A stretch of DNA of 64,000 nt from Dyadobacter luteus (GCF_003383615.1 NZ_QNUL01000002.1:248001-312000); one strand, 5' to 3'. Shown: positions 17,213 to 26,798, numbered from the stretch's first letter. Made by a program: numbers and translations. The notes: generated by a model not told the origin, from the letters alone.

Positions 17213-20200
17213 TTAAAAAGACAGACTTAAACCAGCCTCAACCAGCTTTTGCTGAGGATAATAACCCTGGTTAACATCGGGCATTTCGGGATCAAGATAT
17301 TCGAGCCCGCTCAGGGTAAATAAGTTACTGGCCGAGACGTGCACACGAAGGTTGTCGATTTTGAGCCTTTTTGTAATCGTTGGTGGCAGTGTGTAACCGA
17401 TCTGCGCGCTTTTCAGGCGGACATAAGAGGCATCTTTGATCCACCAGGAAGAAAATTTACCTCCGCTTTGCGCTGAAATTGTACTCAGACGTGGATACTT
17501 AGCATTGGTGTTTTCTGGTGTCCAGGCTCCTTCAGCCAGATATTTGGGCGCGTTTCCATCCTGATAAAACGCCATGGTATAGAACGTGTTGTCATATACC
17601 TCCGAGGTGGAGTACAGACCCGACAATGCCACGTCAGCCATGGCTGCTCCCTGGAAAAACAGATTGAAGTCGAATGCTTTGTATCCGCCGCCCACGTTAA
17701 GACCGAACATCATCTCCGGGGTGCTGCTGCGCCCGATCACGGTCCAATCCTGGTCCCACGTGATTTTGCCATCGCCATTCAGATCTTTCAGTTTCACTTC
17801 ACCCACTCTTGACGGGCCGAACAGTGCGCTGTTGGCAATTTCTTCTTCACTCTGGAAAAGCCCGTCTGCGACAAAACCGTATTTCATTCCGATCTGGCGG
17901 CCGGTACGCCTGAGGTGATCAGGTACATTTACATTTTCTGTGGTTTCAATAACCTTGTTACGGGCCCAGGATACGTTTCCACGCACATTATAATAGAAAT
18001 CGCCGATGCTTTTGCGGTGCGTAACGATCAGCTCGAATCCGCGGTTGTCTACAATTCCGGAATTTACCCTTGCTGGAAAATATCCGCCCATTGAAGGCGG
18101 CATCAAACCACTCTGAGCTTGCAGAATATCCTTTGTGACGTTGTAAAACACGTCGGCTTCCAGTCCAAGCAGCCCGTTCCACAGCGTACTTTCAAAGCCC
18201 GCATTGTAGGTTGTGGTAGTTTCCCACCTGATATCGGCATTGGGAACTCCTGTAACACCCAGAGACCGGACCAGCTTGTCACCGATCATCGCTACCGGAT
18301 TGGCGCCCATTTGCATGGTTCGCAGGTAAGCGTAGTTGCCTACTGCATCATTTCCAAGACGTCCGGTGGATGCCCTTAACTTCAGGTCATTGACAAAATG
18401 CGCGTTTCTTTTGAAAAAATCTTCGTCCGATATCCGCCACCCTACTGCAACAGCCGGGAACAGACCCCAGCGGTTATTGGCCGGCAGGCGTGTAGACCCG
18501 TCATATCTTCCGGTAAATTCCATCAGATATTTTCCTTTGTAATCATAGGTAAGCCGTGATACATATCCTGCGCGGTGAAACATCTTATGTCCGCCTTTGA
18601 CAAGATCGTCGATCACTTCCTCTCCCCAGTTCAGATCCATAATGTCAGTGATGGGAAAGCCACGGCGGCCGCCGGAAAGGGAGGTTTCGTTTTGGCGGAT
18701 GTATTCATACAATAACATACCACCGACTTTATGTGCTCCGAAGGTCCGGTTGTAGTTGACCGATGGCTGAATGGTTGTTTGCCATGAATCAGCAAACCAC
18801 TGGTTAATGGTTGCATTTCCGGTCAGAGCGTGCCGGGCGTAGGTTTCTGTGAAGTTTCTGGTTGTGTTGTTGTATACCGAAAGCAAGTAGGGTAGCAGGG
18901 CAGATTTACGCATGCTGTATCCCTTGTCGAGGCCACCGTTTACTTTCAGGTTAAGCCCCTGTATGCCGGGGATGTCATATGTAAGTGAAATATTTCCCTG
19001 GACACTGCTGGATCTGGTATCCTGTTTCCCTGACAAATCCCTGGCAGCAAGAGGATTTTGATTTCCGTTTCCTGTATTGAAGCTTCCGACTGGCATCCCG
19101 TTGGCGTTGGTGGCCCGCAGGAAAGGATAGGACATCATTGCCTGGCTGAATATGGATGCATAGGAATTACCGTTACCCGCCGATAATCCAGGTTGGTTAG
19201 TGGTTTCATCCCGGACTGCAATCCCGAAGGAAGCTTTAAAACGTTCAGCTACCTGGGCATCAATATTGGTCCTGAAGTTGTACCGGTTGTTGCTGGTACG
19301 TGCAATGATCCCTTGCTGATTATAGGATCCAACCGAAACAAAATATTTGAATTTATCCGAGCCTCCGTTCAATGAAAGGTTATTTGTGTAAATAGGAGCA
19401 ACGCTTTTGAAGAGCATGCCAAACCAGTCCGTATTACCAAAAACACCCTGCGGATCTCCATTTGTGATCCGGTCTATTTCTTCAGTTGTAAAGCGTCTGC
19501 CAGTTTCAGCGATACCATCCATCTGCTGAGCTTTATCGTACCATTTTGCATATTCCGGACCGTTTAAGAACTCCGGAAAACGGGTGTTTGAACTGAGCGC
19601 AAGCGATGAATTGAAGGTAATCGTCGGTTTTTGAACAGTACCGCGTTTTGTGGTTACCAGAATAACACCGTTCGCTGCCCTGGCTCCGTAAACGGCCGCA
19701 GAGGCTGCATCTTTCAATACTGTGACCGATTCGATTTCATCCGGATTTATGGAAGGGAACCCGCGCTCAATTCCGTCAACAATGATAAGGGGGGAACTGC
19801 TGCTGAGAGTGTTCATTCCACGCACAAGAAGAGACGCACCGTCAGAACCGGGCTGGCCACTCGCCTGCCGGGTAATCAAACCGGGCAGGCGGCCCTGCAA
19901 CATAGAAGATAAGTTTGCCGTTGGCGCGGTTTTTAATTCTGCCGAGCTGACCTGAACCACGGAAGAAACCAGACTCTGTTTTGTGGTCGAACCGTAACCC
20001 AGTACCACAACATCATCGAGCGACTTGTTTTCCGCCAGAAGCACGATGTCAATATTGTTATTTTTTCCGACTGTCACTTCCCGGGACACAAAGCCGATAT
20101 AGGATACAACAAGGATACTTCCTTCCTCAGCCTGTAACAGGAACAGTCCTTTGGAGTCTGTCGTAGTACCCTGTCCCTGGCTATTTTTGATCAGAATGGA

Positions 20201-20668
20201 AGCTCCTATCAAAGCGTTTCCGTCTTTATCATAAACCGAACCGGTGATGGGAATACGCAGATCCGCCTTTTTTATGTCTGCTTTAATGGCTGGTTTAAGC
20301 TCCGGTTTTTTTCGGATCAGTACCGTAGACTTGTCGATTGTATAATACAGCGGCTGACCTTCCAGACAAGCATCGAGTATGGTGGTAACCGGTGTATTTA
20401 CAGCTTGGATCGTAACGTTTCCGGTATGTTTGAGATCGTCAGAAACATACAGTATGTCTATGCCTGCCTTCTTTTTAAGCAAACGAAAAACCTCCTTGAC
20501 CGATACGTTTCTTACATTGATACTGGCGTTTTGCCCGTAAACAGCCGCAGCAGTTACCTCCAGTACGCCGCAGAGCACCATGATGACACATAGTTTCATA
20601 ATGAGAATTAATTTCACCCGGACCGAAAACTTGTTTCGAGCTCCGGGTAATGGCCTTTCTTTGTACAT
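17213..20668 (-). CDS. SusC/RagA-family TonB-linked outer-membrane transporter with STN domain
   Basis: An 1151-residue protein. A signal peptide is followed by a secretin/TonB short N-terminal (STN) domain (about 50-120; VKEVFRLLKKKAGIDILYVS). Next come a carboxypeptidase-regulatory-like domain (about 140-210; GSVYDKDGNALIGASILIKN), the SusC plug (LDDVVVLGYG, LIIVDGIERG, VTVLKDAASAAVYGARAANG) and a C-terminal TonB-dependent barrel ending in LVEAGLSLSF. The STN domain contacts a FecR anti-sigma factor, which fits the FecR and ECF sigma genes immediately upstream. It imports an unknown ligand together with the SusD protein. Confidence 0.95.
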   Translation of the reverse strand: MYKERPLPGARNKFSVRVKLILIMKLCVIMVLCGVLEVTAAAVYGQNASINVRNVSVKEVFRLLKKKAGIDILYVSDDLKHTGNVTIQAVNTPVTTILDACLEGQPLYYTIDKSTVLIRKKPELKPAIKADIKKADLRIPITGSVYDKDGNALIGASILIKNSQGQGTTTDSKGLFLLQAEEGSILVVSYIGFVSREVTVGKNNNIDIVLLAENKSLDDVVVLGYGSTTKQSLVSSVVQVSSAELKTAPTANLSSMLQGRLPGLITRQASGQPGSDGASLLVRGMNTLSSSSPLIIVDGIERGFPSINPDEIESVTVLKDAASAAVYGARAANGVILVTTKRGTVQKPTITFNSSLALSSNTRFPEFLNGPEYAKWYDKAQQMDGIAETGRRFTTEEIDRITNGDPQGVFGNTDWFGMLFKSVAPIYTNNLSLNGGSDKFKYFVSVGSYNQQGIIARTSNNRYNFRTNIDAQVAERFKASFGIAVRDETTNQPGLSAGNGNSYASIFSQAMMSYPFLRATNANGMPVGSFNTGNGNQNPLAARDLSGKQDTRSSSVQGNISLTYDIPGIQGLNLKVNGGLDKGYSMRKSALLPYLLSVYNNTTRNFTETYARHALTGNATINQWFADSWQTTIQPSVNYNRTFGAHKVGGMLLYEYIRQNETSLSGGRRGFPITDIMDLNWGEEVIDDLVKGGHKMFHRAGYVSRLTYDYKGKYLMEFTGRYDGSTRLPANNRWGLFPAVAVGWRISDEDFFKRNAHFVNDLKLRASTGRLGNDAVGNYAYLRTMQMGANPVAMIGDKLVRSLGVTGVPNADIRWETTTTYNAGFESTLWNGLLGLEADVFYNVTKDILQAQSGLMPPSMGGYFPARVNSGIVDNRGFELIVTHRKSIGDFYYNVRGNVSWARNKVIETTENVNVPDHLRRTGRQIGMKYGFVADGLFQSEEEIANSALFGPSRVGEVKLKDLNGDGKITWDQDWTVIGRSSTPEMMFGLNVGGGYKAFDFNLFFQGAAMADVALSGLYSTSEVYDNTFYTMAFYQDGNAPKYLAEGAWTPENTNAKYPRLSTISAQSGGKFSSWWIKDASYVRLKSAQIGYTLPPTITKRLKIDNLRVHVSASNLFTLSGLEYLDPEMPDVNQGYYPQQKLVEAGLSLSF

Positions 20669-20734
20669 TTGCTACAATAGGTTACCGGTTGATTGAAATT
20701 GTTCACTGCACTTTCTTTTTGATGAGGACCTACC

Positions 20735-20787
20735 ACAGCTTTCCGAAGCTGTCGGGCCGGGAGTGTTCGAGCACTTCCGGCTTTTTT
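20735..20787. terminator. Tandem hairpins between the fecR-like and susC-like genes
   Basis: The first hairpin is acagctt/aagctgt (20735-20741 and 20746-20752). The second is a 10-pair stem (20756-20765 and 20772-20781, gccgggagtg with cacttccggc), followed by six T on the plus strand. In that orientation it is a textbook intrinsic terminator, but both neighbours are transcribed on the minus strand, where the T-run is an A-run before the stem. It may limit plus-strand transcription, or may attenuate minus-strand transcription between fecR and susC. Confidence 0.6.
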
Positions 20788-20812
20788 CAATCCGGGGTCT
20801 GGATGAGCGTTT

Positions 20813-21940
20813 TTATTTCATGATGGTGATCTTTTTGCCCTGTTGTTTAAATTGAATATTACTTAATTGCTGTAAATAATTCAGTAAGCCGTCCAGGCCC
20901 TTTGATTTGGAAAAAGTTCCGCCAAACTTGTTATCCGGTATGGCTCCCTGGTACTCAACTTCGACATCATACCAACGGGAAACCATCTTCATGACTGACT
21001 TCAAGTCTTGATCTTCGAAGACAAAATATCCTTCTTTCCAGGCCAGGGCGCTTTCCAGGTCGACCTTTCCGAAAGTGATATCACCCGAAGCACTGCTCAC
21101 CGACTGCTGTCCGGGAATTAAAGCTCTTTGGCTGTTGCTGTTTGAAACAATAACGGCCCCTTCGGCAAGTGTAGTGGTAACCTGCAGGTCATCTTCATAG
21201 GCTGACACATTGAAATGAGTTCCGGTTACAAGTATTTCGGTTCCGTTGGAAATGACCCTGAAAGGCCGCTTTTTATCCTTGGCAACCTCAAAATAAGCCT
21301 CGCCTGTCAGCTGTACAACCCGCTCGCTGTCGGCATTGCCCGCAGGATAGCTTATGGTGGTGGCAGAGTTTATCCATGCTTTTGTACCATCGGACATTGT
21401 GATCTGGAAAGTGCCTCCTCTGGGAACCGCCAGGGTGTTTCTGCCGGCGGGTGTTGAATGGTTACTTTCGGATTGATACTCCAGGGCGCCATTACTGTTT
21501 TTTAATACACGACTCGGGCCGTCGCTTGCCACTAAGCCGTTGGCAGCACCATCAAGCAGTACTGACGACCCGTCACTGAGCGTCAGCATAGCCTGTTTGC
21601 TTCCAGGTGCCACTGCGATCTGATGGAAGGGTTGTAGAGAAAGTTGCTTTTGATCGGATAAGTAAAAATACCAGCCTGAAAATAGCATCAATAACACCGA
21701 TGCAGCAACGCTGATGTAGGGCCACAAGCGATTCTTCTTCTGCTCCGGCTCTTCTATTGCGGCTGTAATCCCCTTTAAAATGTCAGCCTTGATATTTTTT
21801 TTATGAGCCGGATCCCTCCATTGCCAGTCTGACTGCCCGGAGGTGATGTCAAACCACAGCTCAACAGATTCTCTTTCCTGCTCAGTGCAGTTGCCTTCGC
21901 GGTAGCGCTTTAAAAGTTCTTTTATTTCTTCTTCGTTCAT
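20813..21940 (-). CDS. FecR-family anti-sigma factor
   Basis: A 375-residue protein. A cytoplasmic N-terminus (EEIKELLKRYREGNCTEQER) binds the sigma factor, and one transmembrane helix lies at about 75-93. The periplasmic FecR domain follows (LPRGG-like AVPRGGTFQITMSDGTKAWI, then GEAYFEVAKDKKRPFRV). The C-terminal DUF4974-type domain (LKSVMKMVSRWYDVEVEYQG) is the part expected to contact the STN domain of SusC. It relays ligand occupancy of the transporter to the upstream ECF sigma factor. Confidence 0.95.
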   Translation of the reverse strand: MNEEEIKELLKRYREGNCTEQERESVELWFDITSGQSDWQWRDPAHKKNIKADILKGITAAIEEPEQKKNRLWPYISVAASVLLMLFSGWYFYLSDQKQLSLQPFHQIAVAPGSKQAMLTLSDGSSVLLDGAANGLVASDGPSRVLKNSNGALEYQSESNHSTPAGRNTLAVPRGGTFQITMSDGTKAWINSATTISYPAGNADSERVVQLTGEAYFEVAKDKKRPFRVISNGTEILVTGTHFNVSAYEDDLQVTTTLAEGAVIVSNSNSQRALIPGQQSVSSASGDITFGKVDLESALAWKEGYFVFEDQDLKSVMKMVSRWYDVEVEYQGAIPDNKFGGTFSKSKGLDGLLNYLQQLSNIQFKQQGKKITIMK

Positions 21941-22083
21941 ACTTGCTATCTGGGCCAGGTCGCGTGCGGATCGCAGCTTTTTTTGTCTCTTTTACAGAAG
22001 AGTCAAAACAGACTGGCAGGTAGTAGGTAATCCGAGAAAAAGTTTAATTTATTTTTGAGATAGCTCCTGCAGGACAGAATTTT

Positions 22084-22698
22084 CTACATTTTCGAAATTG
22101 TACACAGTAAAATGGTCGTCCACATATGCTGTTCGTCGAGCTTAAATCGAAGATATTTTAGCGCATTGTGTATTTGTTTCTTGACGGTTTTGTCAGAAAT
22201 ATTGAGTCGTTCAGCAATTTCAGCGTAGGACAGTTGCTCCTTGCGACTCAGTAAAAAAACCTCACGCATCCGCTCTGGAAGACGTTGTATATGAGATTCA
22301 ATAAATGTTTCCATTTCAGAGCCGATCAGATCCAGTTCCGGCGAATGATCATAGTCTTTGAAATATTGAAGAAATGAAGTTTTGTATTTTTCCTGTGAAA
22401 GCTGCAGACTGATGCTGCGCAGGGACTTGTAGCGTGCAATGGAAAACAGATATGATTTAAGCGACTGAATATTGGCTAGATCGCCGCGTTTCTGCCAGAT
22501 GGCAATAAATGTTTCCTGGACAATGTCGCTTGCCTCCTGCTCGTCGCTTAACACTTTAACCACGTAGATATAGATTGCTTCCCAATAACGATCGTACAGC
22601 TCAGTCAACGCGGTATCGCTTCCCTCATTGATCAAATTGAGAAGGGTTGAATCCGTAGCGTTGGTCAGCCGATATTTACTGTAAATAAAATCTGTCAC
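22084..22698 (-). CDS. ECF-type RNA polymerase sigma factor
   Basis: A 204-residue sigma-70 family protein beginning with GTG. Region 2 is at about 25-90 (LYDRYWEAIYIYVVKVLSDEQ, DIVQETFIAIWQ, SLKSYLFSIAR). Region 4 is at about 140-195 (LPERMREVFLLSRKEQLSYA, then IAERLNISDKTVKKQIHNAL). It is the first gene of the first SusCD locus and pairs with the FecR gene 143 bases downstream, the standard sigma/anti-sigma/SusC switch of Bacteroidota. Confidence 0.95.
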   Translation of the reverse strand: MTDFIYSKYRLTNATDSTLLNLINEGSDTALTELYDRYWEAIYIYVVKVLSDEQEASDIVQETFIAIWQKRGDLANIQSLKSYLFSIARYKSLRSISLQLSQEKYKTSFLQYFKDYDHSPELDLIGSEMETFIESHIQRLPERMREVFLLSRKEQLSYAEIAERLNISDKTVKKQIHNALKYLRFKLDEQHMWTTILLCTISKM

Positions 22699-23102
22699 CG
22701 CAAATCAGGTAAGTAGTAAGGTTCTGACGGTTTTTTAGTTTAACCTGAGCAGAATGGGTTATTGCGCTGCAAGTTATTGGAAAATTTCTCTTAATACTGG
22801 TTAAGTAAATGTTAAATTTTGCTGTTTGGGGTTCATGCAAATGTAAAGTTTGGTTTCTTACCTGATAGTGAAATTTTAGTTTTTACAACTGCCAATGTGC
22901 CAAATATATGCCTGTTGGTGTTATGGTGCGGTTTTTGAAGATTTGATTTTTTTTCGCTTTTGGCATACTACCACCCCCAGCAATCCTGCACATAGTCATA
23001 GACCGCAACATATTTATGTGTCAGATGCCAACGTTGCCGGCAGAGTCTTTAACGCCTGTTCGCATTTGTGTCTGCGGGAATACTATTCCTAAATTCTTTA
23101 AA
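22699..23102. other. Divergent intergenic region between the ECF sigma and ADP-ribosylglycohydrolase genes
   Basis: About 400 AT-rich bases that must contain promoters for both directions. A TTTG at 22850-22853 lies upstream of an AT-rich stretch, but no full Bacteroidetes -33/-7 pair is clear. The frame of the downstream gene is open back to 23016, but that extension has no signal-peptide character. Confidence 0.5.
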
Positions 23103-24662
23103 ATGATCGACCTGTTTAAGCTTAAAAAGTGGGCTGTTTTCCTTTTATTACTTCTTGGGAGCTTCATCTCAACGCTTTCGATTGCACAAACGGGCAAAGA
23201 TTCCGGAAAACAGAATCCTGCTCTTGCCATATCCAAAGAGAATCTGAAAGACAAAATAAAGGGTGGCTGGGCAGGCCAGACAATTGGTGTAACTTTTGGC
23301 TGGCCTACTGAGTTTGTCTACCTGGGAACATTCATGCAGGATTATCAGCAGATTAAATGGCATGATGATTACGTCAATGAAGCTATGCGCGTCTTTCCGG
23401 GTTTGTTCGATGACATCTACATGGATTTAACCTTTGTAAATACTTTCGAAAGGCTTGGACTTGATGCACCTGCCGACTCGTTCGCCCATGATTACGCGCA
23501 TCGTGGTTATGAGCTATGGCATGCCAACCAAGCTGGCAGGTATAACATTTTGCAAGGTAAAAAAGCACCTGAGTCCGGTCACTGGCTCAACAACCCGCAT
23601 GCGGACGATATAGATTTTCAGATCGAAGCCGATTTTGCAGGACTGATGAGTCCGGCCATGCCGAACACAGCGTCAGAGATTTCCGACCGGATCGGACATA
23701 TCATGAATTATGGTGATGGCTGGTATGGCGGGGTGTTTGTAGCTAATATGTACGCGCAGGCATTCAAAAGTAAAGATATCAAGGTAGTGGTTGGTGAAGC
23801 TTTGAAAGTAATTCCAGCCCGCAGTAAGTTCTATCAATGCATTTCAGATGTGGTAAACTGGTACAAAAAGTATCCTGACGACTGGAAACAAACCTGGTTT
23901 GAGCTGCAGAAAAAATGGGCTGAGGAAGTGGGTTGTCCCGACGGAGTTTTTCATCCGCTGGATATTGACGCGAAACTCAATGCGGCCTACGTGGTGATGG
24001 GATTGCTTTATGGCAACGGAGATTTTACAAAAACGATGCAGATTACTACCCGGGCCGGCCAGGACTCGGACTGCAATCCGTCCACTGCGGCAGGGGTGCT
24101 CGGAACGATGATCGGATACAGCAACATACCCGCTTACTGGCTTAATCCGGTTAAAAAGGCTGAGGATAAAAATTTCAGTTACACTGATCTTTCCTTGAAT
24201 AAAACCTACGAATTGAGCTTCAGGCACGCTCTGCAAAACATAGAGGCAAATGGCGGCAGCATAAAAGGTGACCAGATTTTGATTCCTGTGCAGATCCCAA
24301 ACACTGTTGCTTTTGAAGAAAGCTTTGCCGGACATTATCCAAGGGAAAAAGTGACACACAACAAGCTGAGTGGTGAAAGGCTTGTGCTGAAAACCCAGGG
24401 GATTGGGTTCGTGCTACGCGGACATCTGCGGAAAAAAAACTATGGTGCTCCAAATAAAGTAATACGTGCAAAACTATTCGTTGATGGCGTTGAGCTGGAG
24501 GAATCTGGTTTTTCAACAGTCCCCACAGCGCGTAAAACTGAACTTTTCTGGCGATACAATCTCACAGAGGGCAGTCATCATGTGGAAGTGATAGTAACCG
24601 ATCCAAGTCCTGATTACGAGTTTGTCCTGACTGAATCACTTGAATATGATGCAAAGAAGTAG
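23103..24662 (+). CDS. Secreted ADP-ribosylglycohydrolase-family protein
   Basis: A 519-residue protein. I chose the ATG at 23103 because it places a good signal peptide (KKWAVFLLLLLGSFISTLSI) at the N-terminus, and the open frame upstream reads poorly. The ADP-ribosylglycohydrolase domain has IKGGWAGQTIGVTFG at its start, the acidic motif ADDIDFQIE, and AGQDSDCNPSTAAGVLG, the counterpart of the family's GGDTDT metal-binding motif. A beta-rich domain of about 150 residues follows at the C-terminus. The family removes ADP-ribose or related ribosyl groups, and secreted Bacteroidota members occur in catabolic loci. It is transcribed divergently from the first SusCD locus. Confidence 0.88.
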   Translation: MIDLFKLKKWAVFLLLLLGSFISTLSIAQTGKDSGKQNPALAISKENLKDKIKGGWAGQTIGVTFGWPTEFVYLGTFMQDYQQIKWHDDYVNEAMRVFPGLFDDIYMDLTFVNTFERLGLDAPADSFAHDYAHRGYELWHANQAGRYNILQGKKAPESGHWLNNPHADDIDFQIEADFAGLMSPAMPNTASEISDRIGHIMNYGDGWYGGVFVANMYAQAFKSKDIKVVVGEALKVIPARSKFYQCISDVVNWYKKYPDDWKQTWFELQKKWAEEVGCPDGVFHPLDIDAKLNAAYVVMGLLYGNGDFTKTMQITTRAGQDSDCNPSTAAGVLGTMIGYSNIPAYWLNPVKKAEDKNFSYTDLSLNKTYELSFRHALQNIEANGGSIKGDQILIPVQIPNTVAFEESFAGHYPREKVTHNKLSGERLVLKTQGIGFVLRGHLRKKNYGAPNKVIRAKLFVDGVELEESGFSTVPTARKTELFWRYNLTEGSHHVEVIVTDPSPDYEFVLTESLEYDAKK

Positions 24663-24695
24663 CGTAAAAAGTAGCTGTTAAATCAGATTAAAAGG

Positions 24696-25676
24696 ATGGA
24701 AAGAAGAACATTTATACAAAAGTCTGTTGCACTCGCCGGGGGCATGTTGGCAGCAAACAGCACCTTCGCCAGAGAAGATTCTGTTATTTTAGGTAAACGA
24801 ATCGGAATCATCGGGCTTGACACGAGTCATAGTGAGGTATTTACCAAAATTATCAATAACAATTTGATTGACAGCCAGGGATTCAAGGTTGTCGCAGCAT
24901 ATGCAGATGGAAGCAGGGATATACCGTCTGCTCTAAAAATGAAACCTGCTGTCACCAATGCTGTAAGGCAGATGGGAGTCGAAATTGTAGATACAATCGA
25001 TGATTTGCTTGGGAAAGTAGATGTATTGCTTCTTGAAAGTAATGACGGGCGTGTACATCTTAACCAGGCAATGCCTGTTTTTAAAGCGGGTAAACCTGTT
25101 TTTATTGATAAACCACTTGCTGCAAACCTGAAGCAGGCAGATGAAATCTTCAGACTGGCTGCCGTCTGGCACACTCCGGTATTTACATCTTCCGCATTGC
25201 GGTTCGAGAAAAATGTGCAAAGTATAACGAATGGAACGATCGGAGAAGTAACCGGTGCAGATGTCTACGTTCCGGCTGATATTGATCCGGGCCATCTGGA
25301 CCTTGCGTGGTATGCAATACATGGTGTGGAGATGTTGTTTACCGTACTGGGACCAGACTGCAGATCGGTTTCAAGGGTGTACAGTGAAGGTACGGACTTG
25401 GTGATCGGGCAATGGGAAAATGGTGCTATCGGAACGTTGAGGGGAATAAGAAAGGGCGCATCGGGAATTGCAGGGACTGCCTTCGGGTCCCGTGGAATTG
25501 CTAAACTTGGTCCTTTTGAGACCTACAATCCACTTGTTGAGCAAATAATAATGTTTTTTCAAACCGGAAAGCCACCTGTGGCAGCAGCGGACACCATCGC
25601 TATGTTCCGCTTTATGGAAGCAGCGGATTTAAGTAAAGGGAGGGGAGGAAAGCCTGTCACTTTATCAGATTTGTAG
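24696..25676 (+). CDS. Gfo/Idh/MocA-family oxidoreductase with Tat signal
   Basis: A 326-residue protein with a twin-arginine leader (ERRTFIQKSVALAGG), so it is exported folded with its cofactor. The Rossmann domain begins RIGIIGLDTSHSEVF, and EAxxPLA-like FIDKPLAANLKQA marks the family's conserved Lys-Pro. The members are NAD(P)-dependent oxidoreductases of sugars and polyols, and some act as glycosidases through redox chemistry. It starts 33 bases after the ADP-ribosylglycohydrolase gene and is probably co-transcribed with it. Confidence 0.88.
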   Translation: MERRTFIQKSVALAGGMLAANSTFAREDSVILGKRIGIIGLDTSHSEVFTKIINNNLIDSQGFKVVAAYADGSRDIPSALKMKPAVTNAVRQMGVEIVDTIDDLLGKVDVLLLESNDGRVHLNQAMPVFKAGKPVFIDKPLAANLKQADEIFRLAAVWHTPVFTSSALRFEKNVQSITNGTIGEVTGADVYVPADIDPGHLDLAWYAIHGVEMLFTVLGPDCRSVSRVYSEGTDLVIGQWENGAIGTLRGIRKGASGIAGTAFGSRGIAKLGPFETYNPLVEQIIMFFQTGKPPVAAADTIAMFRFMEAADLSKGRGGKPVTLSDL

Positions 25677-25694
25677 TCTGTACAGCAACTGGTT

Positions 25695-25743
25695 CCCTGA
25701 CCGGATTACACGGTGCTTGAGGCACCTTGGGATCTGGTCAGGG
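25695..25743. terminator. Strong stem-loop after the Gfo/Idh/MocA gene
   Basis: ccctgacc (25695-25702) pairs with ggtcaggg (25736-25743), and inside it ggtgc (25712-25716) pairs with gcacc (25722-25726) around a 5-base loop. There is no T-run, so it may be a processing or stability element or a factor-dependent terminator. It lies 19 bases past the stop codon, in the expected place between convergent genes. Confidence 0.55.
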
Positions 25744-25954
25744 TTCCTAGGGGCCCGGGGATGGAATACTCCCCGGTAAGATATCAGTGTATGAGCTGAA
25801 AAGTTGTAACTTTTTTACAGATTGAGGGGCGCTTTCCGAAATCAGACGCTACCGCAACAAAAGCAAGATAGTTAGTTAGAACCAGGCCTGGATATCTTTA
25901 TGCGACTTTTAGAAGGAGTAGCAGGTGTTTGTGCTGTTTGCTGTAAGGCCCGAA

Positions 25955-26698
25955 TCACCTGCGTGCATACGTTGTATAGCCTCCATCGGCCAGAAGCTCA
26001 GTCCCTGAAATAAAGCTGGCATCATCTGAGGCCAGAAACAACACGGTTTTGGCGATTTCATCTGCATGTCCCAGGCGTTGCATAGCAGTGGCAGTGGTTA
26101 AGTACTGTTTTGCTTCAGGGGTTACGGCACCTTCCAGACCCGGGGTTTGAACTGGACCCGGACTTACGATGTTTACACGGATCTTTTTCGGGGCCAGTTC
26201 ATTGGCTGCTATCTGTGCTATTTTATTTACAGCCCCTTTTGTTGCAGAATAAATGGCCGATCCCAGGTTTGCTGCTGTCGCAACTGTTGAGGACGTGAAA
26301 AGAACTGATGAACCTTCACTCAGATACGGCAGCAACTTTTGCAAGGTAAAGAAGTAGCCCTTCACGTTTGTATTGAACTGCAGGTCAAAATCAGTTTCTG
26401 TCACCAGTTCAAGCGGAGAAAAGACTGCTACCCCTGCATTCAAAAAAAGAACATCGACCTTGATCCCACTTTGAGAAATCGTTTTTTCCAGGACTGATAT
26501 GCCTTTGAGTTCAGATGTATCGGAAACTACCGTTTTTAGTCTCGAATTGTTGATTTCTGCTGCTGCCTTTTGCAGATTATCCTCTTTTCTACTGGTTATC
26601 CACACGTTAGCTCCCGCGCCTATGAATGCTTTTGCTGCTGCCAACCCGATACCGGTACTGCCACCGGTAATGACTACATTTTTATTGGAGAAATTCAT
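25955..26698 (-). CDS. SDR-family oxidoreductase
   Basis: A 247-residue short-chain dehydrogenase. The ATG at 26698 is preferred because the protein then begins MNFSNKNVVITGGSTGIGLA, the normal SDR start. The 39-residue upstream extension is unlike the family and would overlap the divergent gene. Motifs: TGGSTGIG near residue 11, NAG in LNAGVAVFS, catalytic Ser in FTSSTVA, YxxxK in YSATKGAVNK, and the C-terminal SFISGTELLADGG. It is transcribed away from an HxlR regulator that shares its promoter region and probably controls it. Confidence 0.93.
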   Translation of the reverse strand: MNFSNKNVVITGGSTGIGLAAAKAFIGAGANVWITSRKEDNLQKAAAEINNSRLKTVVSDTSELKGISVLEKTISQSGIKVDVLFLNAGVAVFSPLELVTETDFDLQFNTNVKGYFFTLQKLLPYLSEGSSVLFTSSTVATAANLGSAIYSATKGAVNKIAQIAANELAPKKIRVNIVSPGPVQTPGLEGAVTPEAKQYLTTATAMQRLGHADEIAKTVLFLASDDASFISGTELLADGGYTTYARR

Positions 26699-26750
26699 TT
26701 CTGTTTGTGTTTGTTTGTGAGGCAAAACTAGTTTGTGTTTGTTAATTATG

Positions 26751-26798
26751 GTAACTTTGTTACAAAAAGTAACAGTAACATCGAAGTAACAATGTAAC
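26751..26798. promoter_or_regulatory. GTAAC repeat cluster, probable HxlR operator
   Basis: The SDR/hxlR divergent region contains the inverted pair gtaac-ttt-gttac (26751-26763), followed by further GTAAC copies at 26769-26773, 26775-26779, 26786-26790 and 26794-26798. Six GTAAC-type half-sites in under 50 bases, immediately before the regulator's start, fit a dimeric winged-helix regulator controlling both genes. The binding protein is inferred from position. Confidence 0.65.
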
